NCBI RefSeq assembly: GCF_000003815.2
Contig: NC_049983.1
Location: 19,013,694 to 19,077,693, forward strand
Reading direction: 5' to 3'
DNA: 64,000 nt
Origin: Branchiostoma floridae
Taxonomy: Eukaryota; Chordata; Leptocardii; Amphioxiformes; Branchiostomatidae
The notes under the pieces are model-generated. The model worked only from the letters and a program-made list of their open reading frames with translations, ran no database searches and had not been told where the DNA came from. The position numbers were made by a program, and so were the translations under genes. Every line of letters begins with the position of its first letter. Positions within the stretch are counted from its first letter, which is position 1. This document shows positions 39,801-52,643 of this stretch, one piece after another.

Positions 39801-42800
39801 CTGCAAAATGCTATCTTCTTCCCCTGGGCTTTGGATACTCATGTCATAATTACTTATTTAGAACTGCGTGTATGAATTGAACGAGACTGAAGAAAGGTTA
39901 AACTTTGACTCTATTCATGTCAAGTTTCGAATCATCTTTACAAATCAATACTTTATTTCATAAGAAAAGATAGATTAACATAACATGCTATGGGTGTTTT
40001 TTTTGCCTACAGCCTGCTATAGTAGCCACTTGGCATCATATTTGTAAACAACAATGTACGTTATGGAGTTTAGCAGCAGGGAGATCAAGCTATGCTTGGA
40101 TGAAGCTTCAGAATTACAAACAACTTTAAAGTACTCAATTTACAAGTCCTGGGTAAGATGGAAAGATAATCCAAGAAAACTTCTGAAAGACGATGTGTTC
40201 AATAATTTTCTATTTCTCTGTTCTCTGTAAAGGGTTGACAGTATAGAATAAAGTGCAGTGGCGGACACAGAAAAGTTAAGAAAAAAAGAGGTCAACGACC
40301 GCAGCTATGGAACACCGGGTGTCCTCCTGTCAAATCAAATGATGGATCAAGAAGTTAAAAAATAAAAAGATAAAGATAAACAACTTCAACAGTTGCACCC
40401 TTAGATACAATAAACTGGCTCTTCAGTGAAAGGCCTTATAGACCATAAATATTACAAATTATATATAGTTTTAAAGTCAGTCTTCCACAAGGGACAGCTG
40501 TTGTATAGTATTACATTGTATATGTCCCCATCCTGACCCTCCTTACAAATTACAGTACCTCACCGTCAGGATACCCGGTAATTGCTGGTAATTAGGTGCT
40601 AATTTGGACCTGGCGACCGTCCTCATTCCGATGTGGATATGATGGCAGCCATCTGCTGGCATATCGGCTGATATGACCTTGCTGACATGTGAGTGTGGTT
40701 TGTTTCCAGAATGATGCACCGCGTCAACTACAATCTGACATGGACTCTTCATATTTGGGTCACTAGCTAGTCTGGGAGAATAATTATGCAATTGTTCACA
40801 GCAAGCAAATAACTGTGGACTGTTCCATATGCAATAAAATGAGGTAGGGTGGCAAGACTGGAGGCAAAAGGAACTAAAAAAAGTAAGGCATTAGGGATGT
40901 AAGTATCATGTGGAAAAAATCATGTAGAGTAAGCAATAGAAATATTTTGTTAAACTATATAATGTTTGCCTCCCCTATTTTGCTTCTTCATTGGAATAGC
41001 CTTTAATAAGTTCCACTAGCATCTAAAGGCATTTTCGCCAATCTGTCATACAACATTTCCTTCAAAATAGCTTCTTACCAATGGAATTGGTACATGGAGA
41101 ATTTGAAGTGCCTCATGTCCTAGCAAAGCACCCGTGAGCTGCACATAGGTTATAAAGATTTATGTTAAAACCCAGCAAAACTGCAGTCTAGTAAATCACA
41201 GTCCACTTCTGATGCCTCATAACCAAAATTGGCTCCTTGTTGATAACTTATTGAGAATGGATTGTCAAAAAATGCCATAAAATTGAGTACAACAAAATTG
41301 TTGCTTTAGAAGTCCATCATGCCAATTAACAGGAAACGTAAATGGAGAGACTAATGAAATTCAAGCTTTATCCTATCTTCCTAGGTACAAAAGGGTAACA
41401 CACCTCTTTAAACAAGTCAATTTCAAAAGGAGCACAAGTAATCTCTGTGGGGTACAGAAGGGGATGAGAAGTCATAAGCTTTAGGATAACGCAGCCTTCA
41501 CCCAATCTATTGGGCAATAACTCTGTTTACGGGGAAAATGAAATATGCACCACATTAACTGTTGCAGTGTTAGTATGGATGTGTCCTTGGTGCTAATTTC
41601 CGTGCTGTAGAAATTCAGCACATGATGCCCATGAATCTGTGGTAATCTCGGCAGTCATGAGAAATATGGAAGTTATGACTTTGCATGATGCAATAACAGC
41701 TCCCAAGGGATGGCCATCCCCTGAAGAATACATGATCATGACAACATTCAGGCTCTTCCAGCATATAACTGCTTCATAGGTAGTCCTACCTGGTCTACAT
41801 ATCTGTAAGATGAAGGCTTTGATATAGAGCATTACACTTGTAAAACGTGGTGCTGCAAAAACTTTAGCAACACATAACATTATATTTAGAATCTACTGTA
41901 TTTTCACATACATGTCAGATAAAATTCACGCCCCCAAAAAAACTTTTCTTCAACTGAACTTTCCTGAGAACAAACCTTTGGCAGTGCTGAGAAAAGTTCA
42001 TTTTTGGCGCTGGCCGCAGTGCTGAAAAGTTAGTAGCATAAGCTTGTTAGTTATTAAGAAGTAATGGAATTTATGGCTGCAGAGTTTTCACATGGTAAGT
42101 CTTCCCTATAATTCCTATAATTTCCAATTAAGGTCTGAAATGTCAGAACTTTAAAATTCTACTGATAAACCAGAGGTTCAATAACTTTTGACTCTTGTAT
42201 CTGCATTCCTTCATGCAAAATTCTAGCCTTTTGCACTTCTGCCCTTTCGAAATTCAGATTCTTATTACAGCCAACATAAAGATGCCATTTTCCAGACTTC
42301 TCCTATATATCTGATCTGTGTACATGTGGTTTTTATTGTCAATCTTACCTGTATGTCATCAGTAATTAACACTTCAGAGTAGGTGATCCCACAATAGACA
42401 TTCTGAGTCCTTCTTAGTTGTTTCATTGTCACATTTTTACAACTATAAAAGTAAATAGATTGTGCAATTTGTGGAAAAAACATGGAAGCAGTTTCAGCAT
42501 TATCACATGGAAAGAATGGGGATATTTGTCTCCAGCTATCTTTATCTTCTCCTTTCCTTGGGTTCATCCATTCACCACATTATCTTGGTACAGCTTACAG
42601 AAAAGGGCTACCGTATATTCTCGAATAAAGTACGCACTTTTTTAACTTTTCAAAATTGAAAAGGTGCTACAAGTTGTTGCCAAAGTTGGGGTGCGTACTT
42701 TATTTGAGGTTACTGCACAGATAAATGGTAAGAAAAGCCTAAAATAAAGCAAGGTGGAGCTACACTTCTAGTAATGTTTCAAATCATACACATTGTTGTT

Positions 42801-45800
42801 GTCTTGAAGTTGTCTAAACATGAAACAAAGAAATTGTCTTAACATGATTTACATATTAACAGTGGCATTTGCATACAATCCTTTTGAGTTAGTGACTTTG
42901 ACTTGTACAACTGGTTTTGCCTGATTTCTTCTACCAGTTCTCAGTGATTTTTTATAATTTGCAGCAGGCAATTCACAAGTTTATAGAGACAATGACAGTG
43001 TAAACCCAGGTTATTTTATGCAAAATGACCTGGGGAAAACATCATAAATTCGAATTTATTTAGTTAAAGGTCTGTTCAAAACTGGTGGAGAAGGGGTGCG
43101 TACTTTATTTGAGTTTTTCCATTTTACCTTTCAGTCCCAAAGATCTGTCCAAAATCAGGGGTGCGTACTTTAATTGGGGTGCGTACTTTATTCGAGAATA
43201 TACGGTACATCAGGCCTGAAAATGCTCAAAGTAGTCATACTAAATTTATCACTACCATGTTTTCCTTTACTCATACCAAAAATGAGAGTCTCAATTAATG
43301 GCCTGATAAATCCGATCTGAAAATCATTACTTCTGAAAATCTTTCTGCTGAATAATCCTTTAATCAAATGAGAATTGGTAGCCAAGCAGGTACGCCATAC
43401 TTTGGAATCAGTGTGCTGAAGTTTAATAAAGAAAGCTGTATGTACCACACTGTTGGCAATAAAAACCTTAAACTTTGGGACAAAAGGTTTATTTTGTTGA
43501 CCTAATTACAGAGACAAATAACTGCCATGATTCCAAATGATACCATTTACAAAAACATTGACATGCATGAATTCATCAAACATGTCAAGTCTTATACATC
43601 CACATCATAAATCTTCCACAGGAATGCAGGAATACATAAAACACAATTACGCTGCTACAGCTCAAATGATCAAAACTGTAACCTGAATCTGAAATACCTT
43701 ATCTAACAATGGCAGATAACCATTAGCTTTTACCTTTTGTGGGGAAAACGAAGCTACCAAGATATTATGATTGCATTTCTATTGATTCGGGCACCCTAAA
43801 AATGGATCCAAGTCCTCTGTGGCAAGATTAACAAAGGAAACAGAATGGCGGAAACCAGCTGTGGCACAAATCTCTATGGTTGATGGATAATGCTGTCAAA
43901 ACGATGTGAAGGCTCATGTCTTCTTACAAACAACCTTCCCTTTGATATTTCAACATGAATAAATGAGGATGGCCGTGGAAAGTTATTTCCTCATGACTAT
44001 GCAAAATCAGAAGTTCAACACACTTTATGCACAAGGGTTTCTAGCGGTTATATACCGTCATTGATTGTGAGAAATTGACATGATGCTTATGATATACAAA
44101 TATTTTTTCACAAGCTAACATACCTATTTGCTATGCAGAATAACATTACCACATACTCAAATGTTAAAGCACTATTATGAGTCCTCAAATCTGTCTAAAA
44201 GAAAAAAGACAAGAAAATGGGTCAAATGTCTTATAAAAAGCTTAAGAAACTCAATAGATAATAAAAAACTCCTCATCCCAAATTAAGATTCCCAGTGGGA
44301 ATTATTGATTGAGCCTGGCTAACCTATTGAAACGCCCCATCATATTCCTGCTCGATACACCACATCAAGTAGAGCCCTAAAAATATCAATCAATTTGTGA
44401 TGGTCGATTCAGTCCAAATTTGGAAAAAGGCGTTCATGTGGGTCAGTGTTTCCCTCACCCCAAGACGGAAGTTTGCGGGAGGGGATTGGTGCGATGTATC
44501 CCCGGGCACACATAATGTACCAGCCTGTCACATCACATTTGTAGTGTGTGACCACAAGGTGATCTGGACATTACACGGGTGGTGGGGGCTGCTGCCTGGT
44601 TGGCTGGTAGTTGGGGTTTGTTTTTTATAGGCCCAGGCATTAACAATTCTTTAATTTGCAGAAAAAGTATCTTGTAGTATTCTAATCTAGGAGCCCATAA
44701 CCCTGAGGAAGCCACATGGCGAAACATGTTTGTTGTGTGTCGGTTCGAATAAAGTTCCTAAACGGGGAACATGTGGCTCCAGCGTCTTTTCTGAAGATGT
44801 GGCGTAAGTGTGAACGGTTGGCTTGAGGTCTCCTTCTCCACATATATCTTGTAGTATTCTCCTTGTAAGAGAAATCTACACCAGGGCCTAAACATGTAGA
44901 CTAGATATTCTTTACTTTCTCTTAAGAATAGACCTTGTAGATTCTAACTTTTCTTTAATCAACATCGTGCAATGATGGGTGCTCCCAACAATTGATTTTC
45001 TTTGCAAAATCATGCAAACTGGTACAAAACATTTGATGGATAGGGGAAGGGAAGTGTCAATTGTTGAAGGAGCTCCTGTCAGCACCACTACCATATAAGG
45101 CTTGCACCTTCAGGGAGCAACTAAAAGCACAACACTGGTCATTTTTTTATGATCTTGTTATTGCACAGTTAGAGCTGAAAGTGTAGTGCTTTTTTGTACA
45201 TTTATAAGTTAATTTGTTGTTAATGTTAGAATGAACAAGGCAACTTAGATAATGATTGGAGTATTACTTGTTTTTGTTTTAAACTAGTGTTAATTGGCTT
45301 CACTTGTGCACTTTTACATAGCCTGAGTACCATCCTCAGTAGTGAGCTAATCATGGTTCACTACGGAGGTACTCAGGCTAACTATTGCAAACACCAAAGA
45401 AGGAAGATCTACTGCCACAAAACAAGGCCATGGCCTAGACAAACAAAAATCAATCCTAACAAGTTAATCTCCTCCCCCCCACAAAACGTCATTGCTATGA
45501 TAGACAGATCAATATTGCATAACCACGTAGAGAATAATGGCTCATGAAGTCTTAAAATCTAATTATCTGAAAATTACCAAGCCTTGATTAGTCATTGTCT
45601 TTTTCTTCAGCATGAATGCATCACTGTGTTTATGGAACACGGAATTCTATATTCCTGACAACTTAACCATAATTCAAAGTTTTAACACATCATTTGGAAA
45701 CTAGTACCTGTATCTGTATCTATATAGTCGGTATAAAAACCCTTTGGCGTGACTCACCAGCTTAGTAAAAGTAGCAGCAATAGTATATTAAGTTGTCTAT

Positions 45801-48800
45801 CACAGAAAGATAGCGTATCACACTTTTGCAGTGTTTATAATACAACTCTCTATCTGTGACCACAGAAAAAGTGTATGCAGAGTGAAAAAAGTTGTAAATA
45901 AACAGTGTAGGAGGTTAATTATAGGTAACCAAATAAAAAAAGGAAACATTTTGCTGATGCATCCTGTAGAGCATCAACATTAGTCTCTGTAAAGGGGCAA
46001 AATAGATTTGATGTAATATTAAGACATAAGAATCAAATGCATGCTTTTTGTATCTCACGTCTTAGATTCAGTGAACTGAACAACATTGATAAGTTTTACT
46101 GTGAAGAAAGAAAAAGTCCTCAAAATAACACTAGTTGAACTTATTCTTTTACACTTTTAACAAGTTGTCATTATGATAATCATCCCAGTGCTGGTGACTT
46201 GAACCTAAAACCTGACTTACATGTAACCTTCAGTAGTGATTTGTGAAGTCCATGCTGAAAAAATACCTCAAAGGAATTCTATCACATTTGAGACTTTGTT
46301 GAGGAGCCAACAGGTCAGACAATCACTGGCAATATCAATATGTTATTATAAGCAAGGAGGTTAATTTAACCTCCTTGCTATAAGTTAGTATTTTTCCCTA
46401 ACTCTGTCCACTTGCATGTAGTTGCTGTAGACACATTTTACCTAACTAGTCCACCGCAGGTTCCAAAGCATTTAAACATCACAGAGTTAGTGCTCTAACC
46501 ATTCTACTGTCTTTAAGTGCATCAAACTCACATTGCCTAGTTAGTCAAATGACAGCAACCCTATTGAGTGTCCTAACATTTTGCATACACACTTAATTTA
46601 TGCGAGAAGTTAAGTCCCTAGTTAAAAAAAAGTTTTTGGTGACAGTGTCCCTTTTTAAACACATCTCTGGCTGAAAACAGATTTTACACAACTGTCCGTA
46701 GGCAGAAAGACATAGTATTACATTTTTGAATACAGGTATAAAATACAGCATGAACAATCAAACGATTTTATGCAACTCCTAATCATGTTTTGAAATTGTC
46801 CCTGACCAGAAGTCCTGGGAGGTCCTGACCAGTAGGACCTCCCAGAAAATCATACAATTTCATAGTCAGCAAAAAATGCAGGTAGGAAGTAGGAACCTCT
46901 CCGCGTAATGCTAGTTCACCTTTATTTTCACATTTTAATGGTGGTGGGCAGGGCTAGTATAGGATCGGTCTACTGTTTTCAAGCAATGAAAAATAAAGAG
47001 CCCTGATACCTGTTCTACTGTCTGTGACATAGGTCTGGATGATGGCACTCTTCCTCATCAGGTCCTCTGCCATAGATGCACTGTTGCTCTCCAAGTGGTT
47101 GACCTGTGGTTTGGAAAATTAGATTTGAAAGTGTATTTATCAAACACCACTTTAGTTACTATTCTTATGATTCAAATAGTTAAAATTTACAGTTCTGTTG
47201 AAGTTGTATGTCTGACTTAAACACATACACATGTACACAGGCGCTATACGTACAGGGTTATTGGTTTATACTAGAGTTGATTATAAAATTGTACTGCAAT
47301 CAAAAATAAAATGAGTAAAATATTTTGTACAGTTTGTGTATCATTCTGTACATCCTAACCTACAGGTGGTTGGGGAAATATCACCACTAAGCCACATTGC
47401 CTCACTTTGTGACATCTCTGGAACAGACATCTATAGAGGTTCTGTTACAGACACTCCTTGATGTAAGTACATCTATTAAAGCCTTGCAAGGCAGAAACAA
47501 CAGATAATAAACAGGATAGTGAGTCAAAGTAGTCATTGCCAGCTAAGATCTGAAACCTTGTTGAGCTGGATTTGGTGGTGAACTGCAGAAGTTATAGTAT
47601 ACAGAATTTTCATGTTTGCGTTCTAGCAACCTTAAGTTAACAACCCTACGTTGTTTCAAACCATTTAAACTTCTTAAACAAATTCTAACAGTTAACTAAA
47701 GTCAGTACTTTATTTTGGAGAACTGAGTTGAGTCATGGTACAACAAATTGCTACTCTGCTATTTTCAATTCAGAAGATCTATTATGTCTGGCCATGAACA
47801 ATTTACAGGAGTCAAGGTCAGGACTTATGGCCAGACCCTGCATGTACATGTAACTGTTAACCTGTCGGCATTCTATTGACCAAAGGGCAGATATGCTGAA
47901 ACGGCAGAACAGATTTTGAAAAGGCCTATCACTCGCTTATGTATTGACAGGAGCTGTGATTTATTGCTCCAATTAGTGTCATTGTTGTTTGCCCTTGACA
48001 ACCGACTGCATGGATCCGAGTCAGTCCATTGGAGAAGGGGGCCATTAGTAGGACTTCCATGGAGCCGAGTTGCTGCATGCTGACTTTTTATTTATCTATT
48101 TAATGTTATTCCTTATTGCAGGTGCTAACAGGCCCGCAGTAAAAACATATTATACAAGACACACAACAGAACAAAATAGACAGTGTCACATAAAATCATT
48201 GCACTCTATATGTATAGGCATCTCCAGAGGTTTTTTAAATAGTGTTACGCTAAAAAGAATCCGACTTGATCATGACTGTATGATGGAATTTGAAAAGTGG
48301 AAAAGCCGATATACAAAGGAATAGCATTGCTTACACCATCTAGTGTCAAACATATCTGATTCAGTACACTCAAATACTAACATTTTGCTAGCACTGCAAT
48401 GTCTGGGAAAATTCCAGAAGCATTGATAATCTTCATCCTAGACTTTTCAATGCTTCTTGCAATGTAGGAAGTTGAATACTGACTGACGCCTTTTTGCTTT
48501 TCAAATATTGTCATAAGTCAAGACCAACAGGGTATCTCCATATATACATGTAGCCTAAGCAGAAATATAGCAACAATTTGTCGGGGTAACATTTTTATAC
48601 AAATCAGTTTGAACACTATCTGCTTATTAGAAATAGATGCAGCTGAAGTAAAACCTGGGGGAAAGTTGATAATCAGAAAGAAACATATGTTTAATGATAG
48701 TAATATCCAAATGATTTTGAAAAGCAGTATCTCTGTATCTAACATTTTATTTGGAAATGCAATTACAATTTGGTAATCATAACAAAGATAGAAATGATAA

Positions 48801-51800
48801 TGAGATGCCAACTAATATTATCAGCCTCCCTGCTGTGCCAATTAACTTCTAATATGATAAATAATTCCACATATACACATATTGAAGATAATTTTGACAG
48901 GAATTCTGGCTCCTTTCTTAGTTTAATCTCTAAAGTAATTGGCTGTCGTCTCACTGTTCCTCAGTAATACATAATTGCCTTTATGTATGCCCCTTAACTT
49001 GTATCATTACCCAGGGGCATCTAATCAGCATCTTAGCAGAAAACAATTTACATTAAATCATGCTACATCCTCTGAACAAATGAGTTACATCAATCACTGA
49101 CATAGGCTTGCCAGATCAGGCATCACTGTTCATCTCAGGTTTCATGTGCATGAGGAGATTTGGACTGGTACATGCAGGAAAAATTGTCTTCCTTTTTTTC
49201 CTTGGCAAAGTTAAGGAGTTTCTTATTCTGTAATCTTGCTGCACTGTTGGGTTTATGAGTACTAAATGAACCTAAAAAAATAGTTGTGACAATACATGTT
49301 TCTGCTGTAACCTAATATATTCAGATTTGACTGGTTTGTAGCAAAAGCTATAATTGAGCATGATAGGAATAAAGCACAATGGATGTTTGTCTGTCGTTGT
49401 ATCTAATAATGGCTAGTCATTTCAAAAGTTACACAGCGTGCAGTTGGGTCAGTACTTGGATGGGAGACCACCAAGGTTACTGTAGCTGGGTCATACCAAG
49501 ACTCCAAAAAATGGCGCATACTTCTTTTTCTGCGAAGATGAAGAGTATGGAAGCTAAACACACTACACTACCAGTGGACTAGTCCCCTGTTGTGGTGCTT
49601 GCACCTAAGTATGTGTGGAACAGGGCTTTGAAACAGAGGTAGGGACTAGGCCCGATTCAACTGGATACCAGACCCCAGCCCGATCGCAAAATATCTGTCG
49701 ATAGCTATTTTTTTAGATCGGGCTGGGGTCTGGTATCTATTTTAATGCATCTTCTAATCAAAGAGGTTAGCCCCCTTGTTCTGATGTATGGGCAACTTAA
49801 GCTTTAGCTTATATTGGCGTGTGGATTCCCCCTACCTTTTCTTCCAGAAGCCAGTTCTGTTGCTGCAGCTCAGTGATCCTGCCAATCAGGTCTGCCGTTT
49901 CTTCTGCAAGCCCAGAGGGCTGCGGTGAGGAGCTGCGGGGAGACTGTGGGATAAAAAAAAGTCTACTAGGTAAAACTTTTCATGCTTTAAATTTCAAGGG
50001 TCAAGCACTGGAGTCATTTTATGTATTTCATATTCTGCGTTGTAGTCTTTAAAAATTACACCACAGCATGAAATAGATTATTCTTGGTTCATGAACATGT
50101 TAAAAGTTATAATCAATTTCGTGATACTGTATTCATTTGGCAGGATGATTTACAGACTCTTTTCAATTTATCCGATTTTTATTCACTACTAGTATTTAAC
50201 ATAATTCCAATGGATGCCATAATAATGCCACATGAGAAAAAGTACATGAATGTAAAAATGATTTTAAGAGATATTGATACAAATGCAGCACCAGTAATCC
50301 TGAGGTAAGTACATTTCACATATTCTGGTGTTCAGCAATCTTGAGAAGGCCTCTAAAATAATTTTTTTGCGGCAGTATTATGGCACCTAGAAGAATGATG
50401 ACAGTTGATATCATTCCTTAATTTCCTGTGTCTGAAGACTAATTGTAGAAAAATGAGAGTGCATTTGAACCGGCGAGACTTTCAAAATGAGTCCCACTTC
50501 TATATCAGTTACAGACTAAATGTATCTCTGATGCATCATCAGACTCTTTGTTAATGTATCCAAACCCTGATGGTTTTATTAGCAAACAAGCGACTGTCTG
50601 CCAACAAATTGCTGTGGGAAACCAGCTTAAGTGTGTATTCTTAAGATAAAGAAAAAGTACACTTCCACAGCAATCTGTACTAATCGCTACGACAAAGATT
50701 ATTGATGGCAAGATTAAGTGTGAAATTTCTGGTGCTCCTCTGGGATTAATTACTGAGAACTAATCACAGCAAGCTCTTATCTCTTATGTCAATGAACATT
50801 CCATGATCTTCGTGTGGTTGGAAACTATAACTTTTGTTATAATTGGACTCCAGAGGGCGGATTTGTGGGTTTCCACATGACAAATGCTTCACTGGGTAAT
50901 GAATTCAGTGGCAATGTGAATGATGTACACTGGCTACAGTCGGTTATCTATTTGCTAACAAAGTGCCAATGTCCCACTCAGAAGTGTGATTTGGTACCCA
51001 AGGAAGGCTGACTTCATTATGCTTGAGAATTTACAGACTGTTAGTGAATCACAGGGGCCCTCAGATCTCCAGATTGTAAGTAGAAAGGATGTCAAGCCAG
51101 TAAGGAACCAAATATATTTAACCTCTGGGAATTAATTGTAAGTAAGTCCCGGACAAAGTTTTATCTAAAGCAATGAGAATAAATGCAGAGGAGAGGAGAA
51201 AATGGAGGTCCCATTCATTTATTTTTTCCTTGGACACATTTACCAGGCTAGCCTTACAGATTGTCGGAGATTGAATCATACATCTTTTACCTATGGTACA
51301 AACAAGAGTTTTAAGCTCTGACAACGCAATGAAATATTTATTATTTAAAGTCTGGTATGCAGTTCTAGCTCTCCCAACTCTGAATTCTATTTCCTGCCAC
51401 TCTGTCAAGTCTGATCTTTGCAGTCATTTCAACACTCTTTTTCTGCCACTCTTCTCACAGTGTATTCAAATTATCTACCAGCAAACATCACTGTAAGAAA
51501 TGCAAAATTCAAAGACTCATACCAAGGAGGTACCAGTATATCAAACCTCCTTGCCTATACACACAAAGACGCTTCCAAATTTGTGTTAAGTTCCCAAAGA
51601 CCTTAAGACACTACAGAATGACATATCTCACTGCCATGTGTGTAACAAGGTTAGGGATTTAGCTGGCAGTGTAGCAGGTCACTTGATTCTCATTACGCCT
51701 TCCTGCTGTCAGTTTCTCCTGGGAGGGAGATTAACATTGACTGACCTTGTCAAAGGAAGAGCAGAGATTGATCATTTTAACCTTGGGCAACACGATGGCT

Positions 51801-52603
51801 AGCTCTTATCACAAAGTACCACAAAGGGGCTCTCCACAACTTGCATCCTGAATCTGTATCTGTTTCTGTATCTATATAGCCGGTATAACCGCCCTTCGGT
51901 GTAACACACCAGCTACATGTTGTTAGGTACATGTAGGCCTATTCCCCTCCTGACTGGTAGACTAAACTCTTTGAGACATCTCAGGACAAATGATAGCCTA
52001 GGGACAATGTACGAATGGACTGTTGAGGCCATATAACAGACTGTTTTGCTAGAATCTGTTAGTTTATCTTAACTCAAAAGAAACATTTGCGAGTGAATTA
52101 CCAGACTGAGTGTGAGTTCTCTGTTAGTTTTAATATCTTAACTGTTCGAACAGCTTGCGAGACTTACCATTGGGGGCTCTCGGACTTAACTATCTATTAG
52201 TTTATCTTAACTCAAAAGAACCATTTATAATTGACTTACCAGAGTGGGTTCCCGGACTCCGCTAAGTGAGGACATGCTGCTGCTGTCCCACTTCTGGGGA
52301 GAGTCCAGACCACTGGAGTGGAGCAGGTCCTCGATCCCTACTGTGCAAGAATGGGACATCAAGTAAAACAACAGCCAAGATTCTGGCAACTGTAGATGCA
52401 GTGCCATGACATTCAGCAATGAGCCATGACATTGAGCAAAGTGTCTGAAGTTATAACATGTAACAGGGGCAGGCTGTAGTAGTTGGTTCTTTGAAAAAGT
52501 CCTCAATCCCTACTGTGCAAGACACAAAAGAAAAGGAAACATCAACTAAAACAACGGCCTAATAACAATGGCCTAATTTCTGGCAACTATTGATGCAAGC
52601 GAA

Positions 52604-52643
<40 letters not shown>

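Larger units (their letters stand above)
35489..47009 (-). other. GRIPAP1-like intron between exons 8 and 9 (~11.5 kb)
   Basis: Contains the tRNA-headed SINE, a CpG-richer patch near 36150-36680, the 100-N gap, a TA-flanked TIR element at 42.6 kb, and small hairpins at 45319, 46351 and 46815. No nested gene was recognised. Coding frames at 39202-39561 and 44397-44630 lack any family match or splice support. Confidence 0.75.
47104..49835 (-). other. GRIPAP1-like intron between exons 7 and 8 (~2.7 kb)
   Basis: Mostly AT-rich and unassigned. It contains the homeobox-type motif cluster near 47945-47990, the 5S-headed SINE and a 22-bp-arm hairpin near its upstream end. Confidence 0.8.

Noticed and set aside
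44690-44780. Hammerhead-ribozyme or Penelope-like element remnant (CTGAGGA...GCGAAAC)
   Set aside because: The first core strand is CTGAGGA rather than CTGATGA, and I could not form helices I and III convincingly. It may be a decayed relative but is not supported.
49430-49480. Functional 5S rRNA gene
   Set aside because: Only the 3' internal part of the 5S sequence is present, it is diverged, and it is joined to a SINE body.
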